Shown: piece by piece, positions 32,565 to 44,400 of the stretch
Layout of the letters: the number at the start of each line of letters is the position of its first letter
Numbering within the stretch: the first letter of the stretch is position 1
Assembly: GCA_035048495.1 (NCBI GenBank)
Contig: CM068546.1
Location: forward strand, 30,150,674-30,214,673
Reading direction: 5' to 3'
DNA length: 64,000 bases
Source of the DNA: Euptelea pleiosperma
Lineage: Eukaryota > Streptophyta > Magnoliopsida > Ranunculales > Eupteleaceae
Position numbers and translations under genes: made by a program
The notes under the pieces: generated by a model
Database searches by the model: none
Seen by the model: the letters and a program-made list of their open reading frames with translations, nothing else
Told to the model about the DNA's origin: nothing

Positions 32565-33070
32565 TTAAATGAGCCACGTGGCACACCATTAGAGGCTCTA
32601 ACCGTATGGATGTTTGCAAACCAAAAATCAGCCTAATCAGTGATCCAAGTTGAGAGATGACTAATCAGCCTAATTTTAGTTTGTAGGTCCACCAGGGATA
32701 TAACTAACCGTTGGATTGGTGTATTGTAGGTTGATTTTTAACCATGGGATTTCTAGCATTAGTTGGGGTATCATGAAGATCTAAAGCTTATAAATAACCA
32801 ATCAACCTTATTTTTAGTGTGTAGGTCCACCTAGGGATGGGAAAAAATATCCATACGGTATTAGTGATTTGTACCCATTGGATTTGTGTCTTTTTATGGG
32901 TTGATTTTTAACTATGAGATATCTAGTATTATTTGGGTAGTCAAATCTAAAGGTTAGAAATAACTAATCAGCCTGATTTTTAGTATGTAGGTCAACATAG
33001 AGATGGGACAAACATCAATACGGTCTATTGTCTCTAATGACGTGCCACATGGCTCATAATGTGGTCCATC
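32565..33070. repeat. Cluster of foldback module copies
   Basis: Several overlapping arms: GCCACGTGGCACACCATTAG, ACCGTATGGATGTTTGCAAA, GGTCCACCTAGGGATGGGAA, AATATCCATACGG, and CAAACATCAATACGGTC with GTGCCACATGGCTCATAATG. The order suggests at least two modules, or one duplicated internally. Confidence 0.7.
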
Positions 33071-33604
33071 ATCAACGTTGATGACGGACATCCGTATTTG
33101 TTGCATCATGTGCCACTTAGTTAGGCTTTAGCCATGAGATTTTGGCACGGGTAAATATTGGTCAAAAAATTATCAAAATAATTTTATTTAGTATTTTTAA
33201 TTTTTTTCTCTAAATTAACATTGATAACAGTAAATTGACGGGTGACAAAAAAATAATAATCGTTATAACATAATGTTCATGAGATAATATTTCTCTTAAT
33301 TAGATAGATAGAAAATTCAATTCTGTTAGATCTCCAGACAGTTAAAAATCGATTTCATTGGGAATTCTAAGTAAATTCCACGGTGCAATCAAACACAAGA
33401 AATTTCAATTCTTGGAATTCAAATTCCTAGAAATCACAATTCTTAGAATTCTATTTTCAATTCAAAATCCATGTCTGGTTGCCAAACAGGCCCCAAAAGG
33501 CAAAACCTCCCGACATTAAATGCATCTTTATTCTAAAAACAAAACCTGAGTTAGAGTAGGCCCTTCTCAGTTTAGGTTGTCCAGTATCCTAATGTCCCTC
33601 AGCA

Positions 33605-33905
33605 ATGATGACGAAGGACCATAGTATAAGCCACGTGACACACTCGTAGAGGCCACTGATCGTATGGAGGTTTATCCCATCCCTTGGTAGACCTATATAC
33701 CAAATATCATGTTGATTAGTGATTTCAAATCCATGGATCTGAGTACCCCAAATGATGCTCGAAATCTACGGTTAAAAATCAACCCATGAAACCAACTCCA
33801 ATCGAATCCTTAAAAATCACTAATGAGGCTGATTTTTTTGCATGTAGGTCAACCCAGGGATGGGCCAAACATCGTTGTGGTCGGTGATCTCTAAGAGTGT
33901 ACTAC
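33605..33905 (+). repeat. Foldback module in the Helitron 2 3' end
   Basis: ATAAGCCACGTGACACACTC, GATCGTATGGAGGTTTATCC through CACTAATGAGGCTGATTTTT and GGGATGGGCCAAACATCG. It is closest to 29,955-30,255 in Helitron 1, including AGTGATTTCAAA and GGATCTGAGTACC. The module is therefore part of this Helitron family, not a later insertion. Confidence 0.8.
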
Positions 33906-33961
33906 GTGTAAGGTGCCACCAAGTTTAAGGTGCATATGCATCGCACGTGGCATTCCCCTAG

Positions 33962-34150
33962 TGGTCAATAATGCTCAAATTCCCACGATTAAAATCAACC
34001 CATGAAAATGACTCGAATCCAACACTTAGAAATCACTAATGAGTTGATTTTTGGGTTGTAGGTCCACCTAGGTATTGGCAAAACATCCAAATGCTCAGTC
34101 CTCTAATATGTGCCACGTGGCTCATATTGTGGCCGGTCAGTGGTCAGCCA
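33962..34150. repeat. Half copy of the foldback module
   Basis: AATGCTCAAATTCCCACG, AATCACTAATGAGTTGATTT, GTAGGTCCACCTAGGTATTG then GTGCCACGTGGCTCATATTG: the right arm only, immediately after the Helitron end. Confidence 0.65.
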
Positions 34151-34267
34151 AGTTTTACTCCGTGAAAGAGGGGAAATTCCGTACGATCAACTGTTTCCAA
34201 AGTATGACACGTGTCACATACAGCATTGCTCGACTCCTTATCACGAAATGTGTGATAAAATTTTGGA

Positions 34268-34608
34268 TATTATAGTAACACCCCCTGAAATTTGGAAGTA
34301 ATTAGTAGTACCCCATTTATACTTTCAAACTTTAGGATTAACCCCCTTGACCTAGTTTAACAGTGGTTGACTTAAGTTAAAACAGACTTGAATCACACGT
34401 TGTTGTTAGCATTGTACTTGCAAAGTTGCAATATTATGGTCCTTTCATAGGTGCATTAACAGGCGCATGATGCATGGCACATTAAAACATTAGTCAAATG
34501 ATGGTTAAACTAAGTCAAGGGGTGTAATCCTAAAGTTTGAAAGTAGGAGGGAGTATTACTAATCTTTCACATTTCAAGAGGGGGTGTTGCTAAAATACCC
34601 TAAAATTT
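34268..34608. mobile_element. MITE about 300 bp upstream of FZL
   Basis: Left TAGTAACACCCCCTGAAATT, TTAGTAGTACCCC, ACTTTCAAACTTTAGGATTA, CCCCCTTGACCTAGTTTAAC. Right, inverted: GTTAAACTAAGTCAAGGGG, TAATCCTAAAGTTTGAAAGT, AAGAGGGGGTGTTGCTAAAA. The arms are about 110 bases. It resembles 22,012-22,498 at its ends. Confidence 0.85.
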
Positions 34609-34914
34609 TCCGCTTGCAAGGGAGTGGCGCTGTCCTGGATGTATGCCACGTTTATGCTTGAGAGCTTAAACACGTGTCTCACACCACTTAAAAAACCGGA
34701 AACAAGGCTGGCTCCATCGCCGCAATTCTCCGCCTATCCAAACTCCTCAAACCCGCTCTCTAAGATACGGAAGTAGATAAGACGAGTCCTTGAAAGAAAA
34801 CACAGTGACAAAGAAGCTGAGATAAGGTTCTCTCCCAGTCCAATCTCCTCTTCTCTTCTTCTCCTGCAAAATCCCAGCTCTGTAAACCCTAAAATCTCAA
34901 TCTCTCTCTCTTCC
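34609..34914 (+). promoter_or_regulatory. FZL promoter and 5' leader, with a G-box
   Basis: CACGTG at 34,671-34,676 (context AAACACGTGTC) is a G-box, about 240 bases before the FZL ATG; such sites bind bZIP/bHLH factors, many light-linked. The last 75 bases are CT-rich (CTCCTCTTCTCTTCTTCTCC), a common plant leader. The promoter is confined between the MITE and the ATG. Confidence 0.45.
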
Positions 34915-35407
34915 ATGGTCTCATTACTCTCCAATTCCACACCCATTCACCTCCCCAAACTTCCTCTCCCCTGCAAAGCCCACATTCCAACCCTTCTCCG
35001 CCATGATCGAACACTCAAATTCCGAAATCGACCAATTCGATTTTCGGCAAATGCAGTTGGGATGAACTCCTTCCAATCAAATATTCCAAACCAACAACAG
35101 CAGCAGCCTAGAACATTGTTTCCGGGTGGATTTAAGCGGCCAGAGATCAGGGTACCTACTCTGGTACTGCAATTGAACTCGGACGAAGTTTTGAGGAGGG
35201 AAGCTGTTCTAGATTCTATCGATTTGGCGGTCTCTAAGTGGGTTGGGATTGTTGTGCTTTATGGTAGCGAAGCTAGTGGTGGGCAGTTATACGAGGCAGC
35301 GTGCTTGTTGAAATCGGTTATTAGAGATCGGGCATATCTGCTCATTGCAGAGCGTGTAGATATTGCAGCTGCTGTTGGTGCAAGCGGCGTTGTGCTCTCT
35401 GATCAAG
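34915..35407 (+). CDS. FZL: FZL exon 1: transit peptide and first half of ThiE-like domain
   Basis: ATG in a CCATGG context. It encodes [20 protein letters not shown], a Q-rich run (NQQQQQP), then [20 protein letters not shown] and the TenI/ThiE-like [19 protein letters not shown]. It ends after one base of a Gly codon (phase 1), donor GTCACC, which is weak. Intron 1 is 4.8 kb. Confidence 0.9.
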
Positions 35408-38400
35408 GTCACCCCTTTTTTACTTTGGCTTGTTTATTATTTGAATTGGTGCTCATTGTTATTTGAAAATTTGGAAAGAAGATTCTCAGTTTGCTTATCT
35501 CAAACTAATAATGCTCATAGGAATTGAACAATGTTATATGTCTATTTAATGATTTGTGTTAGATAATCTGTGCACAAAAGAAATAGGTTCTAGGATCAAA
35601 CCTCCTATCCAAGTAGTTTTATAAAAAAAGGTCTAATAAGACAAAAACCTTTTTTATTCATAAAATCCAACAATTTGTTACAATTAATATCAATCAGTCA
35701 ACCAAGTCTTGTCCTAACTATTTGGGTATTCCACCATTCCACACTATCTAGAGCCATATCTCTGTTAGAGCATATGTATTCAGATATTAGCTTACTACCT
35801 CTATCCACAACCGTTTTGGTCTTCCTCTCGTCCTTTTAGAGCCTTTAACTTGTAGTCTTGTACCGAAGCACTCCTTCTCATTGGTGCAGTCATTGGTCTA
35901 CATTGAACGTGTGCAAATCATTTTTCTTTAATTTTCTCCCATGTTGGGCCTATAACTAGATTCCCTTGGATGTGCTTATTTTTTTATTTTGTCCCTCATA
36001 GTTTTTTTGCTCACCCATATCGACTTCTTCATCCATCCTGCACTCATTCTTCAAAAACTTGTTTCTTGATTGCCCAACATTCTGCTCCATAAAGCATAGT
36101 AGTTCTGATTTGTCTTGTGAACAAAAATCTCCTTTAGTCTGATCCATATGCATCAGCCAAATAGCACTCTGCTGGCACATAACCACTTTAGCCATCCTAC
36201 TCTGATTCTATGGAACAAATCCTCTTCAATCTTTCCCTCCATGAATAATTGAACATTGATAATGGAACTTTTCACTTTGTGGTATTTCCTGCCCATCAAT
36301 CTTAACTAACACCTCACCTCTTTACGTGCCCTCATATAAGTTACACTGCATGTTCTAAGTCTTGGTCCAATTGATATCAAAATCATTGGTTTTTAAGGTA
36401 TCCCTTCGTAGCTCTAGTTTTGTATTTACTCCCTCTCTACTCCCATCAACCTGCATGTCATCTGCAAATAACATAAACCAAAGGACCTCTCCTTTAATAT
36501 GAGTAGTTAATTCATCTATAACTAGTGCAATAACACATGGACTTAGGGCTAACTCGTGGTGTAGATCTATTGTAATTAGGAACTCACTTGTCTCACCACC
36601 AATTGTTCTCACACTAGTTACCGCTCCCTCATTCATGTCCTTAATGATTTCAATATATCTACTTCGGGTTCCTTTTTTCTTTCCAATATCCACCAAATTA
36701 GCTCTCTAGGGACTCTATCATATGCTTTCTTTAAATCAATAAAGACTATGTAGAGATTCTTCTTCTCTTCTCGTAACTTCTCTACTAGTTGTCTAAGTAA
36801 GAAAATAGTCTTAATGGTTGCCTTCCTTGGCATCGAGCCAAATTAGCTCTTTAACATTGTTTATTCTTGTCTTAATCTTTGCTCCATTTTCTCCCAAAAA
36901 TTTCATTGTGGTCCATAAATTTGATCCCTTTATTGTACTTACAAATTTTTTTTATGATAAGGTATTGTACTTACAATTTTGTACATATCATTTGTTTTTG
37001 CATATAAGTACCACAATATTTCTTCTCTTCTCGTCTGACATTTCTTCGTACTCGGAATCTTGTTGAACGTCTTAGTTAACTAGGGCAATCCCATTCTCTA
37101 ATGCAATTTTTTTTTTTAACATCTATAACATTATCTATTAGATCTTTTTACTAATATACGTCCTTCCATTACTAGTTTTTATCTTTCCTCAGTAATAAAG
37201 TTTATAGCCATCCCCAATCTTTTGGTCTTTAGCTCCTTTCCACTTTATTTGCAAACAAGCTATGTTAATTCTCCTTGTTCTCATTGTATTCGCCAACTCC
37301 AGCTCCGTACTTGTCAAGGTCCTTGTATTAGAAATGGTCAAAAATTCTTATTTTCTTTTCTTTTCTTTTTCTATTAAGTAAACTAGTAAAGATATTCATC
37401 AAGGAGGGGTATAAGCCCTGAAAATGTCCTAACGTTTTGCAACGGCTGCTAACCTGATGCAACCATCTCCTTTATCCAGGCTTGAGATGGGCAATGATAC
37501 AAATGGATTTAGGAGTCCTCTTTGATGCTTTCTTTGAATTTAATACATGTACAAATTCGGTGCAAAAACATAAGGAATTCTAAGTATCGAGAGACTAGAA
37601 AAAAGTAATAGTAGGATCTGAACTGTTTGTTGCATAAATTGATATTCGAGTTTACTAGCCTAAAATATCCATCCATACAGGATGGATAATTGCAAGATGC
37701 ACTTGGTGGGATGGAAATCGGTGTGCCAGGCCAAGGAAAGAGGAGGGTTGGAGATTAAGAAGATCAAAGTTATGAATCAAGGCCTGTTAGGTAAGTGGCT
37801 ATGGAGATTTAGTGAAGAGCTAACTAGTCTGTGGAGGACGGCCATTGGGGGAAAGTATCAGATCTCATATTTTGGGTGGGCGAGCAGAATTGATAGTCTT
37901 TTGTATGGGTGTAGCGCTTGGAAGGGCATTGTCTGAGGATTTTGCTAGCGGGATTCGGTTTGTGGCAGGGGTGGGGAATATGATCGATTCTGGGAGGATA
38001 TCTAGTGCGGAGAGGCTCCTTTGAGTGACGACTTCCTAGAGCTTTATTTTCTTTCTGACTGGAAGAACTGGTCTATTTAGGAGTGTGTTAGTATGGGGGG
38101 GGGGGGGGGGGGTTATGAGGTGGAACTTTGGGTTCAGGAAAAATCTCAATAATTGGGAGATGGAGCCCTTGTCTAGACTTCTCTCTCGTTTGCATAGCGT
38201 CCACCTGCCCCTACTGGTCTAGGACAGACGGGTATGGATATGGACTAAAGGCGATCTTTCTCGGTTCGATCCTTCTATGAGGTGTTGCACATTTCACATA
38301 GTATTAGTTTTCCTACTTCTTTGGTGTGGAGGTCTAGAATCCCAACCAAGGTTGCTTTCTTCACGTGGGCGGCCGCTTTGGATGAGATCTTGACTGTGGA

Positions 38401-41400
38401 TCACTTGAGATCTAGGGTTTTTTTATTGTGGACTACTACTGTATGTGCAAACACAATGGGAGACTGTCAATCACCTTTTACTGCATTGTGACGTGGCCAA
38501 GGAGGTTTGGTATTTGTTAATGTTGGAGTTCGGGATGAACTGGTGATGCCGGGGTCTCTTATGGATCTATTGCTTAGCTGGTGCTCATTTGCTTTCTCAT
38601 CTAGAGGGCGTATTCTTTGGAGGCTTCTTCCGTTTGCGATCGTGTGGGGGTTATAGAAGGAAAGGAACCGGAGAGTCTTTGAGGGCAAAAGCGAAGATCT
38701 GGCTTCGATCATTCTCACCATGAAGGGGCTGGTCTACTTATGGTCTAAATTGTTCTCAAAATGTCGAGGACTCTTCTTCGAAGACTTTGTGTTTAGATGG
38801 GATTCTCTTTGTACTAGAGATGGTTGATCTTTGATTGTTTTTTCTTAGCTTTGTTTTTGTTGTTGTGGAACTTAGCCTTGTGATGGTCACCTCAACCTCA
38901 CTAGCTTTGCGTTGTTTCTGGTCTTGGTTTTGTTTTCAATAATATTTATACTTACAAAAAGATTGATATTTGAGTTTTTTTTGGTAATGCGGGGTTTTTG
39001 ATGAAACGTAGGACCAATGGAGTTGATGGGAGCAATGACATCTTTGTGGTGAGAAAAATTGATGTTTTGAGTTTTTTTTGGTAATGCGGGTTTTTTGATG
39101 AAATGTAGGACCAATGGAGTTGATGGAAGCAAGGACATCTTTGTGGTGAGAAATCCAAATATTACAAGTGGCTACTAATCACAGCATTAAAATGCCTTGT
39201 AAAAATTTTTAAAATTGCAAAAGAGAAAAGCTTAGTTGAAGTGGAGAAAAAATAAAATAAAACATCATTTTACTGATCTTGGTTTGAACTTCTCTCAGTA
39301 TAGACTTATTGGGTGGTGTACATTTTGAAATCTCTTTCTGTATAGGCAGTTATTGGTGGATGTATAGGCCAAAATTGTCTTCTGTGGTCATGCGCAAGGG
39401 AGAAAGGTCCACTAGTGGTTTTTAATTTTTGGGCTGGCATTTGTTAGAGGTTGAAATTTGAATTTGCGAAGAGAGATGTAAGATTTTTAACTTTTGAAGG
39501 GAGGGAATGATTTCAATTTAATTCAACATAAAGTAATGCTCTATAGAGAACAAAAGAGAGAGGTTACTTTTTTCCCTTCATTTTGATCGATTGAGAGAGG
39601 TTGCTTTCAAGTGCTGAGGGAATATGAAAGTGGTGAGATGAAGATGAGAGTTTGGTTGAATTTTAACCTCTTGTAATTATGTTGTGTTTAAAATGAATAT
39701 TGAAGAACAATTTCTCCCCCCGCAAAGATTAGGTAGATAGTATACTTAAGAGCTTTTGTGGGAATAAGATGCCAAAGGCCATTTGGCAAGTATGGTTTTT
39801 ACAATTGGTATTACAATATTAACATACACACACGAAAAATATTGGTTTAAGTATTTACATTGTCAGTTCCTTGATTACTCTAATAATATTTAACCCTTTG
39901 ACCTTTCCTTAGCCTGCCTAAATAGTGAGAATCATATCGTTCCTTGATTACCCAGCAATCAGAATAGTTTTCCCTCCAAGAAAAACAGAAAAGTTTTATT
40001 TCCTAAGAAAATTTTTGAAGTTCATATCATGGCCTAGTTAGTGTACAGTTTATCATTATAAAAGATCTTTTCACTAGTTATCAAAAAAAGTTATCCTTAG
40101 GCAATTGTTTTTTTCAAACAGTTCACACACTCCAGAGTCTATCACCTGTTTGTGTCAGGATAGTAGTTTACAGGAAATTTTATACTGTTGTTGGTAATAC
40201 TTGTCCTTATATTTACAGGTCTTCCTGCTATTGTTGCAAGGAATATGATGATGGACTCCAAATCCGAGTCTGTGGTTCTCCCTTTAGTGGCAAGAAATGT
40301 CCAAACAACAACTACTGCTTTAAGTGCATCTAATTCTGAAGGCGCTGATTTTCTTATATATAGTATCGATGGAGAAAAATATTCTGAGCTACTGGTGGAG
40401 TCTGTAATCCAAAATGTCAAGATACCAGTGTTTACCACAATTTCTCTGCTAGGAGAGGACGCACCATTTACTGAAGCATCAAAGTTATTCCAAGCAGGTG
40501 CTAGTGGGTTAGTTATTTCCTTGGAAGATATGAAGCTGTTTAGTGATGATGTTCTGAGCAAACTGTTTTCTACTGTATATGTGATGAATAAAAGAACACA
40601 GGATGAATTTCAAAGCTCAAATAAACTTGAAAAAATGGATGTCGAAAGAGGATTTAATAGGAAAGAAGGTGTCGCTGGCTTTATTAAATTGGAGGATAGA
40701 GAAAAACAGTTTATAGAAACAGAGAAAATGGTTTTACTAGAAGCGATCACTGTCATCCGCAAAGCTGCACCACTGGTGATCTTTTAATGTTTAACATTTG
40801 GTAGTTGTTGCTATTTGGATAATGTCTATTGTTCTTTCAATAGTTTCCATCTGTATTTGGTTGGCTCTGGATATGTAAAATTGGTTTTCAATGGCAGATG
40901 GAGGAGGTCTCACTTCTCATCGATGCTGTTTCTCAACTTGATGAGCCATTTTTGCTGGTTATAGTGGTAATTGTGTGTTGAACTTCATCAAACTCTGGTT
41001 CCACGGATTATACTTTGGTATTAGCTCTAAATTTCAAATAAGTTTCTTTATAGAGTTCAATATAAAAGTGGCTTTGAGAACTGGAAAGAAAACTTTATTT
41101 GCTCGTTTTTTTCATTCGTTTCACATTTTTTATTGTAGGAACCTATTCTATGCCAGATGTGTCCTTATTTTTCTTATTCATGCTGCTGCATTTATTTCTT
41201 GTTTCAAATGATTGTCTTTTTAACATAGAAAGCAAGCATTCAAGGAGACCAAGATTCATTTCTCATTAGCTCCCAAGTAGCGTAAAACCCCTTATTCCCA
41301 TGGTTTCAACTTTCAAGTATTGGTTTCAGCAGCTGGGTGGTATTGTACAGATAGTCAATACACTTGTGTATTGGCCAACCATATGTGATCAAATTGGTCC

Positions 41401-44400
41401 AATGCGCTAAAAGTGTAATGGACCCTACCCAGTTAGCAATCTGCCAATTAATACACGAATTTCACGTATTTTGGAAAACACGTATAAATGTTCATATTTT
41501 TCAATAATATGGGAAATATGCATATTATTCATGCTAAAAGTATAAATGTGATTTTCCATATATTTAAAATATACGGTCCAAAATACAGCCTACACAAACC
41601 CCTAAAAAAATTCCTTTCAGATTTACTTAAAAAAAAAAAAAAAAATTCCTCACCGTCTCAACAAACCCTCTTCCTCTACCCAACCCCATACCCAAGTTAA
41701 AAAAAAACCTAACCACCTCATTCTCTCAAACTCTATTCTTCTCCCCTACCTCATACCCCAAAATAGAAAAAAAAAACCCAATCCCTCTCATTCTCTTTCT
41801 TAAACCCTCTTTCTCACCCCCAATGTCTTTGGTAAAGTATCTATACAGTTAAAAAAATAAGAAAAAAGGAAGAAAAAGAAAAAGAAAAATGCCTAGTTGT
41901 GTAGTTCATCTTGTTCTCACTCCGCGTTGTTTACGGTGCACTCCTTTCTCTCCATCTTTTTTTTTTCCAGTAAGACTCTCCTCCATTGTCCCAACTTTCA
42001 AAGCCTTATCTTGTTGAGAATAGAGACTTGATAAGATTTGATTATATACCTATTAGCACAAATAACATATAAAACTGATACTATAATATAGGTGTTGGAG
42101 CCTTTGTTGGGCCTAAGTTTTGGAGCCCACTCACTTTTCTTTAAGCCCATGTTGAGATTTTATTAAAATCCCAATCCATGTGTACATATATTAAAGTCCA
42201 ACCCTTCTATACATACATACATACATACAAATATGCTTATTCAGGAAAAGCATATTACAGTGCCAAGCTTTTGATAGCGCATTTTCAAAATAAAAACATA
42301 TTCTACATGTATTTATTACTCTGATTCTTTTGGCGTTTCTCGTATGTTTGACCATATAGTTGACCAGATTTTTGAGGTCCGAAACTGAATTATACTTGAA
42401 TTTTTCCCATATGCTGAATTGCTATCTAGGAGACTGTATTGGTCGATGAGCTATGTATTGTACAGTAACAGCCCTATACTGCGTAAAAAATAATAAAAGA
42501 AAATGCATAGCTATACCATATTGATGTTGACCAATTACCAATATGTTATGCCGAAATGCACCAGTATCATCTGATGTTTATGGCCATGATTATTCCAACA
42601 TTAGCAATCAGAATGTACAAATGCCCTATATCCAATATCAAGTACAAAGAAACATATTTGAAGGATGCAAATGCACAAATATATACATAATCTAACCCCA
42701 CCCACACCCCCCGAAAAGTTTGAGGCAATTTATGTATCTTGTACTTGATCAGTATAAATTTTATTGAAAACGAGGCCAAAGCCAAAACGAACAAAGCTAG
42801 ATAGGTCAAGGTGATCTACACTGGGCTGAGTCCCTAAAGCTAAACAAAACAAACACGAGTCAGCCCTCCCTAGTACAAATAGCCTCCCATCTAAACACAA
42901 AGTCCTTGACACTCGGCGAACAATTTAGACCACAAGTAGAGCAGCCCTTTTATATTGAGGATGATCACTGGCATCTTCTCGCTTTTGTCTTGAAAGACTC
43001 TCCTGTTTCTTTCCTTCCATAGCCCCCACACAATTGCAAATGGAAGAAGCCTCCAAATGATCCTCCCTCTTGAAGAGAAAGCAGAGGAGTGCCAATTGAG
43101 CAATAGGTTCATGAGGGACTTTGGCATCACCAATTTTTTTTGATAAGTATAGAATTTTATTGCAAGCAAAGAGCAAACCAAGGGGGGCGGTAGGAGAGGT
43201 CGAGCTGACCTCCCCCGCTCCCCAAACAACAAGGAGACCCCGGGCCCTTAGCTAACAGTCAGCGCCAAAGCATATAATGCCCCAACGGAACACAAAGTCT
43301 TCAAAAAAAAAACCTCTACACTCTGTATACAATTTAGACCATCGAAACAAAAGCCCTTTAATGTTGATGATGATAGCCCCTAGTTCCTCACTCTTCCCTT
43401 CAAAGACTCGTTGATTCCTCTCTTTCCATAACCCCCAGAAGATAGCCATTGGCATCACCAAGTTCATTCTGAACTCCAATATGAACACATACCAGACCTC
43501 TCTAGCCAAGTCACAATGCAGGAAGAGATGGTTGACGACAATTTATGTATCTCTAACATTGTCACAATAAAGATGTGTCAGAGATGCCAAATATATGTCT
43601 ATATGATGATAAGGAGGTTATTCCAAATTATGTCACTATTCAAGGAAGACAATTCTCTATACTATGTTTCTATGCGATATTTAGTTATCCAAGTAAACAG
43701 ATGCATTAGAAAACCCCAAAACCTCTAATAGGCTGTTGTAAGTAAACACATCCCACCTAATCAAAATTGATGTGAGCAACTAGATTGAACAGAATTGAAT
43801 GGCGGAATGGGAATCATGTTGCCGACCCCAAACTTTTGGGGTAAGGTATAGATGATGATGATTTGAGGTCATAATAAGGAAATTTCTTCAGTGGCTATAT
43901 TAGAGATAGCGAATAAATTTGTGAATTATAGCTGAATTGGGGAGAATGCGATTGGTTATGAACTGTCTGATAGTTTAAACGGCTTTTCACACTCTATACG
44001 AGTAATGGTTTCTTTAGTATGGTTATAGCACGGAGGTCATCCCTAGATATGACAACTGCGGACATGAACTAGTAGAATCTTATCAATCTATTTGAAGGCT
44101 GGTAACAAACATTTTGAACTTGTAGAAATGCCTCTTGTTTTAACAATCTAAAGGTTCCAATGTTTCCTAATTTTTTCAAATAAATGGCTCAATGTTTCTT
44201 GGATTTCTAGCTACAAAAGCGTTTTTAGGTTGACAGTCGATGACTTTTGGTGTGATTGGAGATCATTGGAGAGAGCAGAGCTCATTCTTCTCTTGTGCTG
44301 CTATTATGGCCCCAAGGTTTAAGAAAGGAAATAATAGCAGTATGGCCATGGAAGTCGACCTTTATTTGATGTTTGTAACATTTATAATGGCTTTTATAAA

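Larger units (their letters stand above)
30863..33494. mobile_element. Element with (G)TNTGTTTGGTAACCAGA ends, nested in Helitron 2
   Basis: The left end CTCAAGGGTATGTTTGGTAA, CCAGAATTGAGCC is answered by the inverted right end CCATGTCTGGTTGCCAAACA, GGCCCC. AAAAGGC occurs at 30,856-30,862 and 33,495-33,501 as a likely target duplication. TTCTTGGAATCACAAATCTC near the left is mirrored by GAAATCACAATTCTTAGAAT near the right. It contains the foldback at 31,431 and the MITE at 32,219. Confidence 0.6.
30811..33961 (+). mobile_element. Helitron-like element 2, split by nested insertions
   Basis: It begins TACTATTATAAAGCGAGAAC, matching the 5' part of Helitron 1, directly after that element's CTAG. 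It ends GGTGCATATGCATCGCACGT then GGCATTCCCCTAG at 33,961. Bases 33,605-33,961 align with 29,950-30,255 plus 30,777-30,810 of Helitron 1. Most of the length is foreign: a 2.6-kb element at 30,863-33,494 that itself holds further elements. No helicase is encoded. Confidence 0.55.
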
